From: Sulfurimonas sp. UBA6014 | GTDB lineage: Bacteria; Campylobacterota; Campylobacteria; Campylobacterales; Sulfurimonadaceae | DNA: 6,905 nucleotides | Assembly (NCBI GenBank): GCA_002428085.1 | Contig: DJAA01000074.1 | Span: 54,539-61,443, forward strand | Reading direction: 5' to 3' | Shown here: positions 1 through 6,257 of the stretch, piece by piece | Layout of the letters: each line of letters opens with the position of its first letter | Numbering within the stretch: position 1 is the first letter of the stretch | The notes under the pieces: model-generated | Seen by the model: the letters and a program-made list of their open reading frames with translations, nothing else | The model's database searches: none | What the model was told of the DNA's origin: nothing | Made by a program: the position numbers and the translations under genes

Positions 1-11
1 TAAGATAAAAG

Positions 12-17
12 TATAAT
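12..17 (+). promoter_or_regulatory. -10 box of the chemoreceptor-cheB-cheR operon
   Basis: A perfect TATAAT lies 69 bases before the preferred GTG start of the chemoreceptor gene, so transcription would begin near position 24. The -35 region falls outside the window. In Campylobacterota the housekeeping sigma factor relies mainly on the -10 box, so one good TATAAT is meaningful, but it is the only support for this call. Confidence 0.5.
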
Positions 18-75
18 TTTCTCAATGTCTGACGTTACAGCCTCTTAAAGTGCAAAATGTCGATTATTGCAAAAA

Positions 76-89
76 AAGGATTCACAGTG
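76..89 (+). promoter_or_regulatory. Ribosome binding site that favours a GTG start for the chemoreceptor
   Basis: AAGGA at 76-80 sits six bases before an in-frame GTG at 87-89, which is ideal Shine-Dalgarno spacing. The upstream in-frame ATG at 57 has only TCTTAAAGTGCAAA before it and no purine-rich site. The protein from GTG begins (M)SKLSIKMQ, the usual short basic N-terminus before the first membrane helix of a chemoreceptor. Confidence 0.65.
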
Positions 90-2132
90 AGCAAGCTCTC
101 TATCAAAATGCAAGTAATATTACTTGTTCTTCTTTCGTTGATAACCCTAGCCATAGTGACAAGTCTCATTTCTACTTCAAAAAGCAAAGATGCACTTATG
201 AAAAATAGTTATGCGAACTTAACAACCATGAGAGATGTGAAGAAAAATCAAATCTCCAACTTTTTCAAAGAACGCATAGGGGACATAAAAGTTTTAGCCG
301 AGGTTCAAAACCTTGAAACCCTCATAAAAGAGTTAAACGCTCTTGATGGAAAAATAGCTATCGACGCCACAAAGCCTTTTCCAGTTGGACATCCTCTCGT
401 CAAAGAACTCACAGCTCCTCATGAAAAGTTTTTTCAAAATTATGTGAAAGAGTATGGGTATTGTGACGTTTTTGTTATCGATAAAAGAGATGGTCATGTT
501 ATTTACACTGCCATAAAAGAGTCCGATTATGGAGCCAATCTTGATACAGGACCCCTTAAAAACAGTGGTTTAGGTCAAGCCTACCACAAGGTCAAAGAGC
601 TTAAAAGAGCAGTCTTTACAGATATGGCTCCATATACTCCAAGCAACAACGCCCCTGCTATGTTTATCGCTGCCCCTGTCATGATAGAGGGAAATTTTGA
701 AGCGATTTTAGCTTTTCAAATCAGTGATGCCTCTATCAACAAAATCATGAACTTTAGAAACGGCTACGGTGCTTCCCAAGAGGACTATCTCGTTGGAGCC
801 GACAAACTTATGCGAAGCGACAGCTTTTTAGATCCAAAAAACCATTCACTTCAGGCATCATTTGCACAGCCCCAAACAGGCTCTGTCAACACCGAAGCTT
901 CAAGAGAAGCTCTTGAAGGCAAAACAAATACCAAAATCGTCAGTGACTACAACGGCAATCCAGTGCTCTCCTCCTACTCGAACGTGAGTGTAGGCGAAGA
1001 CTTTTCATGGGCAATACTCTCAGAGATTGACGAAGCTGAAGTTCTCAGTGTCCCAAACGAGATACGAAATTCCATCATCTTAGCCTCGGTCATGACACTT
1101 CTTATCATCATCTCAATCACTCTTTTTATGGTAAATACAAGTTTGGTCCGCCCTTTAGAAAAGTTTAAAAACACTCTCCTAGCCATAGGAAACACAAATG
1201 ACCTTACTGTAAAAGTAGAAGAAAATGCTCCTTTGGAGCTTTCACTTATGGCAAAAAGTTTTAATGCTCTTTTGTTTACATTACGAGACCTCATACAGGC
1301 ATCCAAACAAAGTGCTTCAGAAAATGCCTCTATCTCCCATGAGCTCTCTACGACAGCTCTAGGTGTAGGAGGCAATGTTGAGAAATCTGTCACAGTCATC
1401 GATGAGGCAAGTACAAAAGCCAAAGAGATTCAACATGAAATCATTACAGCCATTGAAGATGCACAACATAGTAAAAAAGAGATTCTTCAAGCCCATGAAA
1501 ATCTCAATGCCGCAAGAAAAGACATCGTAGCCCTTAGGGCACGTGTCCAACAAAGTGCCGAGCTTGAAGTTGAACTTGCCCACAGAATGGACACGCTCTC
1601 TCATGAGGCAGATGCTGTAAAGAGTATTCTTGGAGTCATCTCCGATATAGCCGACCAAACAAATCTCCTCGCCCTCAATGCCGCCATCGAAGCCGCACGT
1701 GCCGGTGAACATGGACGTGGCTTTGCCGTTGTAGCAGATGAAGTGCGTAAACTAGCAGAGAGAACTCAAAACTCCCTCACCGAGATAAATGCAACCATCA
1801 ATGTCATCGTCCAATCCATCACAGATGCAAGCACTCAAATGAACACCAACTCTGCTGAGATTCAAAAGCTTGCTAATGTCTCAACTGATGTAGAGAAGAA
1901 AATCAACACAAGTGTAAATATCGTAGAAACTGCCGTAAAAGCGAGCGACAAAATAGTAACAGACTTTGAAAAAACGGGAAAAGATGTTGCGTCCATCGTG
2001 TCACAAGTAGGCGAGATAAATAAAATATCTTCACTCAATGCCAGAAATGTTGAAGAGATTGCCGCAGCAGCTGATCATCTCAACTCCATGACAGATGCCC
2101 TCCACACAAAACTTGAAGCTTTTCGAACATAA
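87..2132 (+). CDS. Methyl-accepting chemotaxis protein with a periplasmic Cache-type sensor
   Basis: This is a transmembrane chemoreceptor that senses a ligand outside the inner membrane and controls the CheA kinase through CheW. Counting from the GTG start (681 aa), a membrane helix lies at about 7-28, a periplasmic domain at 30-325, a second helix at 328-348, a HAMP linker at 349-402 and the cytoplasmic signalling domain from about 403 to the end. The periplasmic part has double-Cache features (VFVIDKRDGHVIYT at 128-141, then KESDYGANL and GPLKNSGLGQAY), but I do not see the amino-acid-binding dCache motif, so the ligand is unknown. The hairpin tip is canonical (ADQTNLLALNAAIEAARAGE, then HGRGFAVVADEVRKLAERT, about 522-560). 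NVEEIAAAAD near 655 fits a methylation site. The C-terminus is LEAFRT, without the NWETF-type tether for CheR/CheB. An in-frame ATG at 57 would add 10 residues. It heads an operon with cheB and cheR. Confidence 0.95.
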   Translation: MSKLSIKMQVILLVLLSLITLAIVTSLISTSKSKDALMKNSYANLTTMRDVKKNQISNFFKERIGDIKVLAEVQNLETLIKELNALDGKIAIDATKPFPVGHPLVKELTAPHEKFFQNYVKEYGYCDVFVIDKRDGHVIYTAIKESDYGANLDTGPLKNSGLGQAYHKVKELKRAVFTDMAPYTPSNNAPAMFIAAPVMIEGNFEAILAFQISDASINKIMNFRNGYGASQEDYLVGADKLMRSDSFLDPKNHSLQASFAQPQTGSVNTEASREALEGKTNTKIVSDYNGNPVLSSYSNVSVGEDFSWAILSEIDEAEVLSVPNEIRNSIILASVMTLLIIISITLFMVNTSLVRPLEKFKNTLLAIGNTNDLTVKVEENAPLELSLMAKSFNALLFTLRDLIQASKQSASENASISHELSTTALGVGGNVEKSVTVIDEASTKAKEIQHEIITAIEDAQHSKKEILQAHENLNAARKDIVALRARVQQSAELEVELAHRMDTLSHEADAVKSILGVISDIADQTNLLALNAAIEAARAGEHGRGFAVVADEVRKLAERTQNSLTEINATINVIVQSITDASTQMNTNSAEIQKLANVSTDVEKKINTSVNIVETAVKASDKIVTDFEKTGKDVASIVSQVGEINKISSLNARNVEEIAAAADHLNSMTDALHTKLEAFRT

Positions 2133-2691
2133 GAAAATTGTCCTTATCGGCGCCTCCACTGGAGGTCCAGGACAAATACAAAAAATCATCACTGCGCTTG
2201 GGCTACTACAAAATACAACTATCTTGATTGCACAGCATATGGGGGAGAGTTTTATCCCCAGCTTTGCTTTACACCTCAACGATTCTAGTATTAACTCCAT
2301 CAATATTATTTGTGATGGAGATCTTATGAAAACTTCCCATATTTACATTTGCAGCGGGATTACAACTATATTCAAACAAAATTCGGAGCTTTATTTTAAA
2401 CATGAGCGCTCACCAGAACATAGATTTAATCCCGATATCAATCATCTCTTAAACTCTTTTGTCCCCTTAGCTCATGAGTTGAATATTTTAAGTGTTATCC
2501 TCACAGGCATTGGTGATGATGGAGTCGAGGGGTGCAAAAGTTTGAGTCTTCATGGGGCACAATGTCTCACAGAAAGTGCACAAAGTGCCATAGTCGATGG
2601 TATGCCAAGTCGTGCGAGAAAAGAGGTGCCAAATATCAAAGTGGCAGACCTAAAGGGGATTATAACTATCATAAAGGAGTTTTGTCACTAA
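2095..2691 (+). CDS. cheB: Receiver-less CheB: chemoreceptor glutamate methylesterase
   Basis: It removes methyl esters from receptor glutamates, and in this family also deamidates glutamines, resetting receptor sensitivity. The 198-aa protein is only the catalytic domain. The serine-hydrolase residues are recognisable: Ser21 in IGASTGGP, His48 in IAQHMGE, and Asp142 in ILTGIGDDGVEG. The late block TESAQSAIVDGMPSRA is also typical. The N-terminal receiver domain of enterobacterial CheB, which CheA phosphorylates, is missing. The same architecture is known in Campylobacter jejuni, so this is probably ancestral rather than a truncation. The start overlaps the chemoreceptor gene by 38 bases and has no clear Shine-Dalgarno site, which suggests translational coupling. 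No better start codon exists before the GASTGG motif except a TTG at codon 7. The stop overlaps the cheR start by one base. Confidence 0.93.
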   Translation: MPSTQNLKLFEHKKIVLIGASTGGPGQIQKIITALGLLQNTTILIAQHMGESFIPSFALHLNDSSINSINIICDGDLMKTSHIYICSGITTIFKQNSELYFKHERSPEHRFNPDINHLLNSFVPLAHELNILSVILTGIGDDGVEGCKSLSLHGAQCLTESAQSAIVDGMPSRARKEVPNIKVADLKGIITIIKEFCH

Positions 2692-3470
2692 TGTTTGGAT
2701 TTTTTAAAAATAAAACACTCTTAAAAGAGAGTGAAAAAATAGTGCCGCCTTTGCAAGACTACGCAGATGTTACCATGATTGCAGAGTACTTTCAAAAAGA
2801 GACAGGCGTTGGGTTCGAGAAGCAGATGAGCATTTTGACAAACAAAGTAAAAATATTCTGCATCACTAGAACGATAGACTCTTTTACTGATTTGCTGCGA
2901 ATTATAAAACAAGATTCAAAAATAAAACAAGAACTTATCGACCATCTTACAACAAACGAGACCTTTTTTTATAGGGAATACAAACAGATAGAAGAGCTCA
3001 CCACACTTGTTAAAAAAGCCTCTTCCCACGTAGAAATACTCTGTGCCCCATGTGCCACTGGAGAGGAGCCTTACAGCATCGCCATATCTTTGCTTGAAGC
3101 GGGTGTGATGGCAAGCCGCTTTAGTATCTTGGGAATCGACATCAATGAAGATGCTCTTAAAAAAGCACGAGAAGCCAGCTACAGACAAAGAAGTGTCAGA
3201 AACCTATCTGCAGAAATTTTGAGTAAATATTTTACGCTTAAAGAGGAGCGCTATATTTTAAATCCTTCTACGCAAGCACTCGTAAGATTTAAACTAGCCA
3301 ATATTTTCGATGATTCTTTCAAGACGCTGGGAAAATTTGACTTCATTATGTCAAGAAATATGCTTATTTATTTTGACAAACAGACAAAAGAACGGGCAAA
3401 AGAGATTTTACAAAATATGCGAAAATCGGATACATATCCCGTTTTTTTTGGTCATGCGGATTTGTTTTAG
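2691..3470 (+). CDS. cheR: CheR: chemoreceptor glutamate O-methyltransferase
   Basis: It transfers methyl groups from S-adenosylmethionine to receptor glutamates, opposing CheB. The 259-aa protein shows the family blocks in order: LTTNETFFYRE (86-96, including the conserved Arg95), the SAM-binding loop CAPCATGEEPYSIA (118-131), acidic GIDIN (148-152), RQRSVRNLS (165-173), and SRNMLIYFD (221-229) before a short FFGHADLF end. The length is close to that of Campylobacter CheR. The ATG at 2691 shares its A with the cheB stop (TAATG) and has AAGGAG at 2674-2679, an 11-base spacing. The same frame is open upstream to 2532 inside cheB, but that extension gives an unrelated low-complexity sequence and is rejected. 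CheA, CheW and CheY must be encoded elsewhere. Confidence 0.94.
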   Translation: MFGFFKNKTLLKESEKIVPPLQDYADVTMIAEYFQKETGVGFEKQMSILTNKVKIFCITRTIDSFTDLLRIIKQDSKIKQELIDHLTTNETFFYREYKQIEELTTLVKKASSHVEILCAPCATGEEPYSIAISLLEAGVMASRFSILGIDINEDALKKAREASYRQRSVRNLSAEILSKYFTLKEERYILNPSTQALVRFKLANIFDDSFKTLGKFDFIMSRNMLIYFDKQTKERAKEILQNMRKSDTYPVFFGHADLF

Positions 3471-3506
3471 GAGATAGATTCCTTACAAACAAAAGATTGT
3501 TTCATC

Positions 3507-3535
3507 ACTCTTCCTCGCCATGAGAGTTGTTTTTT
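3507..3535 (+). terminator. Possible weak intrinsic terminator after cheR
   Basis: ACTCT (3507-3511) pairs with AGAGT (3523-3527), extended by one T-G wobble, and a run of six T starts at 3530. The stem is short and its loop is about nine bases, so it is a weak candidate. The site is sensibly placed, 37 bases after the cheR stop and between convergent genes. The rest of the 152-base gap is AT-rich without a better hairpin. Confidence 0.28.
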
Positions 3536-3622
3536 CTTTGACACATTGACTTTCATTCACTAAATTTAGAATTGGCGTAAATAAATTTTCTGATTTGCAA
3601 TTTTTATCTTTTTAAATTTAAT

Positions 3623-4819
3623 TTAATACAAAAAGCCAAAAAGCCAAAGCGGGATTTTATTGCCAAATCCAGTTTCTATCTCATCTGCCACTACAAAGCT
3701 ATTTTTTATATCTTTTATTTGAGAAAAGTCTTTGTTTTTCCCACCGATTTCAAAAATAAAAGTGTCATCAACCATAAAGTCACCTTTTTGAGCATATTTG
3801 ATAGTATGGTTTATTTTTGTTTGTGATACAAAAAAACTCTCCCTTAAGCTTCCTATATTTTGATGGGAGCATAATATATTGTAGAGATTTATATTTTCAA
3901 GGTATATTTTATCTGGTTTATTGAGAAGCTTTTTGTTTGCAAAGTTTCCGCCTATTATCTCTATAAGATTTGCTTTTTGTAGGTAATATAGATAGGAGTA
4001 GAGTGTGTTTCTACTGACTCCTGCACTACTTGAGAGATTTTGGATATTAAGCTCAACTGGAACACTGCTACAAAGGAGATGAAGAAGTTTTCTTATGGTA
4101 TTTATCTTGTCGCTGTCTACATTATAGATTGTAGCTACTTCACTATCAAGTATGATATTTATAATCTCATTGAGTCTTAGGCTGTATCCTTTCTCCCCTT
4201 CTGTAAAAAATGGGTATGCACCAAACTCTTTATAGTACTTAAAATACTCTAGTGGCTTCAACTCTTTTTTTATATCACTTGCAATATCTTGATGCTTTGT
4301 CAGTATATCTTCTAAAGTGAGTTTGGGTAAGTTTATATCATACTTTATAGCCAAAAACTCTCTCAATGAGAGCGAGTGGAGTTTATAAAAAAGCACTCTT
4401 CTGCTTAAATCAACTTTACTATTTTCTATCTCTAAAGCTGATGAGCCTGAAAATATCACTTTGATATCTAAAAAATCATAAATAGTCTTAAGCTCATGGG
4501 CAAAATTGTCCGCTTTGTGTATCTCATCTATGATAAGAAGTTCACCTCCAAAGCTACTAAACTCTTTTGCTATCTCAAAAAGTGAATCTACAATATTATC
4601 TGCACTGATATAGAGTATCTTTGAAGATGGTAGGGCATAATTTTGAGCGAGTTGCCTTATAAGGGTAGTTTTACCTACACCCCTTTGACCAAGAATCCCT
4701 ATCATCTTTGATGAAAAATCTATCTCTTCATAAAGGTATCTTTTAAACTCTGGTGTTGGAAGGGAAAAATAAAGATTTGAAAACTCATAAAGCTTTTCTA
4801 GTGAAACAGTGCTTGACAT
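3623..4819 (-). CDS. AAA-family ATPase with DUF4143-type C-terminal domain
   Basis: This is a stand-alone ATPase of the AAA_14/DUF4143 type, common in bacterial and archaeal accessory DNA and without an established role. Counting from the ATG (398 aa), Walker A is GQRGVGKT (44-51), Walker B is LLIIDE (94-99) followed by IHK, and a sensor-1-like strand is VIFSGSS (121-127). The middle region (about 240-290) contains SSSAGVSRNTLYSYLYYLQ, which looks like a winged helix-turn-helix. The C-terminal part has FIFEIGGKNK (354-363), reminiscent of the E-x-G-G-x-x-K strand of PD-(D/E)XK-like folds, and ends IPLWLFGFLY, as in many relatives. The ATG at 4817-4819 is preceded by AAAGGA with a five-base gap. 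A TTG five codons upstream (4832-4834) overlaps that ribosome site and is unlikely. The gene is monocistronic and convergent with the chemotaxis operon, so a link to chemotaxis is not suggested. Confidence 0.88.
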   Translation of the reverse strand: MSSTVSLEKLYEFSNLYFSLPTPEFKRYLYEEIDFSSKMIGILGQRGVGKTTLIRQLAQNYALPSSKILYISADNIVDSLFEIAKEFSSFGGELLIIDEIHKADNFAHELKTIYDFLDIKVIFSGSSALEIENSKVDLSRRVLFYKLHSLSLREFLAIKYDINLPKLTLEDILTKHQDIASDIKKELKPLEYFKYYKEFGAYPFFTEGEKGYSLRLNEIINIILDSEVATIYNVDSDKINTIRKLLHLLCSSVPVELNIQNLSSSAGVSRNTLYSYLYYLQKANLIEIIGGNFANKKLLNKPDKIYLENINLYNILCSHQNIGSLRESFFVSQTKINHTIKYAQKGDFMVDDTFIFEIGGKNKDFSQIKDIKNSFVVADEIETGFGNKIPLWLFGFLY

Positions 4820-4827
4820 AGCTATCC

Positions 4828-4845
4828 TTTTCAATTGATTGAAAA
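4828..4845 (-). promoter_or_regulatory. Palindrome overlapping the ATPase ribosome binding site
   Basis: TTTTCAAT, two bases, then ATTGAAAA forms a perfect 8+8 bp inverted repeat just before the ATPase start. It overlaps the AAAGGA ribosome site. It could be a DNA operator or, in the mRNA, an AT-rich hairpin partly covering the site. AT-rich symmetry can arise by chance here, so regulation is inference. Confidence 0.35.
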
Positions 4846-4906
4846 TATTTTACCATATTTTTTATAATACACTGACTATTTTAAATACTTCTTAAAATTG
4901 TGCCTT

Positions 4907-5079
4907 ATGTGCGATAAAGAGTCGATTAAAGAGGTTAAACAAAGCGACAGCATTTTCTATAAACGCAATGGTTGCGACTTTCAAATAGTTTAGCTGTTGA
5001 GGATAAATGGGATTGGAAAGTATGCTATGAATGGGAGTTGGTGGAACTATTTGAGAAGATCGCTAAGCCTAATATTTAA
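4907..5079 (+). pseudogene. Possible remnant of a broken coding sequence, unrecognised
   Basis: Two overlapping + strand frames have protein-like composition. The first (4907-4993, 28 codons) ends SIFYKRNGCDFQIV. The second, open from 4963 to the stop at 5077-5079, includes VEDKWDWKVCYEWELVELFE and ends KIAKPNI. One frameshift in the shared stretch 4963-4993 would join them. Neither has a Shine-Dalgarno site, and I recognise no family. The second frame overlaps the 3' end of the HEPN gene on the other strand, so it may be only a chance open frame. No other gene is visible between the ATPase and HEPN genes. Confidence 0.25.
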
Positions 5080-5460
5080 AAGATTGCAGACTTTTTCAAA
5101 GACTTCTTGTGCAAAGTCGTAAAATTCTCTTGCATCTTTAAGCGTAGGTTTACCGTTTGGAAGGAGACCAAAACTTCCTGGATAGCGAGACTCTATATAC
5201 AAGTCATTTAAGTCATCGAGAATATCTTCATTATCTATCACTAGGTAGGTTTGTACCAAGTCCTTTAGCATTAGAACATCATGTTTTTTCGGAACAGACT
5301 TACCATGGTATTCTAAAATTGCTTTAAGGGATTTTTCTACAGACTGTTGAGAATGAAAAGCTGTCATATGCGTTATAAGTTCTTCTGAAAAAATCTTTTT
5401 AAGTACTAAAATATCACTATAAGAAGCTTTAAGCCATTCTTCTGCGGGTGCTTTGCTCAT
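5047..5460 (-). CDS. HEPN-domain protein, partner of the MNT nucleotidyltransferase
   Basis: This 137-aa protein is helical and matches the HEPN family of the PF05168 type: FHSQQSVEKSLKAILEYHGK (35-54), then PKKHDVLML (57-65), then YIESRYPG (88-95) and an acidic C-terminal helix (DAREFYDFAQEVFEKV). HEPN and MNT proteins form two-gene modules, some of which are toxin-antitoxin pairs in which HEPN is an RNase. The catalytic RX4-6H motif of such toxins is not present here: no histidine follows Arg92 at that spacing, and the only nearby candidate is KKH at 58-60. Toxicity is therefore uncertain. Its ATG overlaps the MNT stop (ATGA, four bases) and has no strong ribosome site of its own, so translation is probably coupled. 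The length is normal for the family. Confidence 0.85.
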   Translation of the reverse strand: MSKAPAEEWLKASYSDILVLKKIFSEELITHMTAFHSQQSVEKSLKAILEYHGKSVPKKHDVLMLKDLVQTYLVIDNEDILDDLNDLYIESRYPGSFGLLPNGKPTLKDAREFYDFAQEVFEKVCNLLNIRLSDLLK

Positions 5461-5789
5461 AATAATACTTTACCGTGAGTCAGTACTTCTCTTGAAAAAG
5501 AGCTGTTGAGTTGTTTAAACTTGTCAGCCATACTTTTAGTGTGTACGATAAGGTCAATAGGAACATGGCTTCGTAAATCTCGTATAGCCTTTGAGACTGT
5601 TTTAGATACTGTTCTTTTTTCTCTATAACTTTGAGGAATAAACTCGTCTTTAGTAACCACATAAAGGTCTATGTCGCTATCTTCATTAGGCGTACCATAA
5701 GCATAAGAACCAAAGAGGATAATTTTATCAAGATCAAGAGGCTTAAGACGCTCTACTATCTCATGTGTTACCTTTTCAATATCTACCAT
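5457..5789 (-). CDS. MNT-type minimal nucleotidyltransferase
   Basis: This is a 110-aa minimal nucleotidyltransferase of the DNA polymerase beta fold. The signature GSX10DXD is exact: Gly27-Ser28, then Asp39 and Asp41 in SDIDLYVV. Asp79 in VPIDLIVHT is the probable third metal-binding carboxylate, so the active site looks complete. In studied pairs (MntA-HepT) this enzyme acts as antitoxin by adding AMP to the HEPN partner. That activity is family knowledge and not shown here, and the partner lacks the usual HepT motif. The ATG at 5787-5789 has AAAGGA seven bases upstream. It is the first gene of the module, transcribed from the promoter at 5820-5849. An alternative frame within 5480-5662 is a shadow. 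Confidence 0.88.
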   Translation of the reverse strand: MVDIEKVTHEIVERLKPLDLDKIILFGSYAYGTPNEDSDIDLYVVTKDEFIPQSYREKRTVSKTVSKAIRDLRSHVPIDLIVHTKSMADKFKQLNSSFSREVLTHGKVLL

Positions 5790-5810
5790 GGTCCATTCCT
5801 TTCATAAAGT

Positions 5811-5836
5811 CGTGTTTATATTATAACATAAACACG
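5811..5836 (-). promoter_or_regulatory. Probable operator: 9+9 bp palindrome around the MNT-HEPN -10 box
   Basis: CGTGTTTAT (5811-5819), eight bases, then ATAAACACG (5828-5836) forms a perfect inverted repeat. The TATAAT box of the divergently read MNT promoter lies in its spacer, so a dimeric protein bound to the arms would block RNA polymerase. Toxin-antitoxin operons often repress themselves through such sites. The binding protein is not known, and neither MNT nor HEPN is a classical DNA-binding protein. Confidence 0.65.
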
Positions 5837-5849
5837 TAATGTGGTGCAA
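5820..5849 (-). promoter_or_regulatory. Promoter of the MNT-HEPN operon
   Basis: On the - strand, TTGCAC (5844-5849) is followed after 18 bases by a perfect TATAAT (5820-5825). Transcription would start near 5813, giving a leader of about 24 bases that contains AAAGGA before the MNT ATG. This is the best sigma-70-type promoter in the window. Confidence 0.7.
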
Positions 5850-5877
5850 TTTTTTGAAAGAACGAAAATTCCATTAA

Positions 5878-6024
5878 TCTTCGAATTTTATACCCTCGAG
5901 TCAAGAGCTTTACGAATTTCATTCAATCTCAATCAATATAGATTACAGAGTGATTATCGACTTTATTATTCAAAACAATGAGATAATCCCCATTGATATC
6001 GGCACACATGATGAAGTGTATTAA
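5878..6024 (+). pseudogene. C-terminal remnant of a RelE-family toxin
   Basis: The frame opens after a TAA at 5875-5877 and ends with TAA at 6022-6024. It reads ...SSQELYEFHSISINIDYRV and then IIPIDIGTHDEVY. This is the C-terminal half of RelE/StbE-type mRNA interferases, in which a 'YS-x-I-x-x-x-YRiif' strand precedes a terminal 'IDIGTHDEVY'. About the first half of a normal 85-95 residue toxin is missing, there is no start codon or ribosome site, and no adjacent antitoxin is seen. The upstream edge runs into the MNT-HEPN promoter region, so insertion or deletion at that boundary may have truncated it. It should not be toxic. Recognition rests on motif memory alone, but the ending is distinctive. 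Confidence 0.75.
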
Positions 6025-6114
6025 AGTTAACGATTATTCTGACTAGTTGACTTGGATTGTGAACAAAGTTCTTAAATTACACCCTTGTGAATGAATCTTC
6101 ACTTTCATGAGTGG

Positions 6115-6151
6115 AACCCCGCTTCTTTGGGTGGTTTTTGGAAGTGGGGTT
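6115..6151 (+). repeat. Long hairpin, 11-base arms
   Basis: AACCCCGCTTC (6115-6125) pairs with GAAGTGGGGTT (6141-6151), with one G-T wobble and a 15-base loop. The right arm belongs to repeat copy A at 6136-6158. No T-run typical of a terminator follows, only TTAACCC. Confidence 0.5.
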
Positions 6152-6158
6152 TTAACCC
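6136..6158 (+). repeat. Inverted repeat copy A (23 bp)
   Basis: The core GGAAGTGGGGTTTTAACCC, preceded by TTTT, recurs as an exact reverse complement at 6692-6714. Allowing one mismatch, the match extends inward to 27 bp. Together the copies bracket 579 bases in the arrangement of terminal inverted repeats. Confidence 0.8.
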
Positions 6159-6185
6159 AACCGCTCTTTGTGAGTCATGATTTGT

Positions 6186-6257
6186 CTATTTCGCCTTTGT
6201 TCGCAGAAGAAGAGTTGCGTTTTCTTGTTTTTGCATAAGCTCTAAAAGCTCGTTCAT
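6186..6257 (-). CDS. Small ORF (23 aa) with a strong ribosome binding site
   Basis: ATG at 6255-6257 has AGAGGAGA upstream, with AGGAG seven bases from the start, the strongest Shine-Dalgarno match in this half of the window. The peptide begins MNELLELMQKQENAT and ends LLLRTKAK, forming a likely charged amphipathic helix. I recognise no family. It lies inside the inverted-repeat-bounded segment and stops 27 bases before repeat copy A, so it may be a genuine small protein, a leader peptide, or the 5' end of a gene cut off by rearrangement. Confidence 0.4.
   Translation of the reverse strand: MNELLELMQKQENATLLLRTKAK

Noticed and set aside
974..1712. Two - strand open frames inside the chemoreceptor gene
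   Set aside because: They are antisense shadows of a clearly coding frame, with no family features or ribosome sites.
2532..2690. Upstream extension of the CheR frame to an ATG at 2532
   Set aside because: It lies entirely within cheB in another frame, encodes an unrelated sequence, and ATG 2691 has AAGGAG upstream and a typical TAATG coupling.
2721..3188. - strand open frames inside cheR
   Set aside because: They are antisense shadows, rich in Cys and Phe, of a gene with clear CheR motifs.
3487..3502. AAACAA-AAGA-TTGTTT hairpin after cheR as a terminator
   Set aside because: The stem is AT-rich and no T-run follows on either strand.
4820..4834. TTG start for the ATPase five codons upstream
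   Set aside because: The TTG codon and the next codons overlap the AAAGGA site that serves the ATG at 4819.
4964..4976. CGCAA-TGG-TTGCG hairpin as a terminator for the HEPN gene
   Set aside because: The five-base stem and absence of a T-run on the - strand make it unconvincing.
6091..6180. 29-codon + strand ORF covering the hairpin and repeat copy A
   Set aside because: It has no ribosome site, and its tryptophan-rich product simply reflects the repeat sequence.
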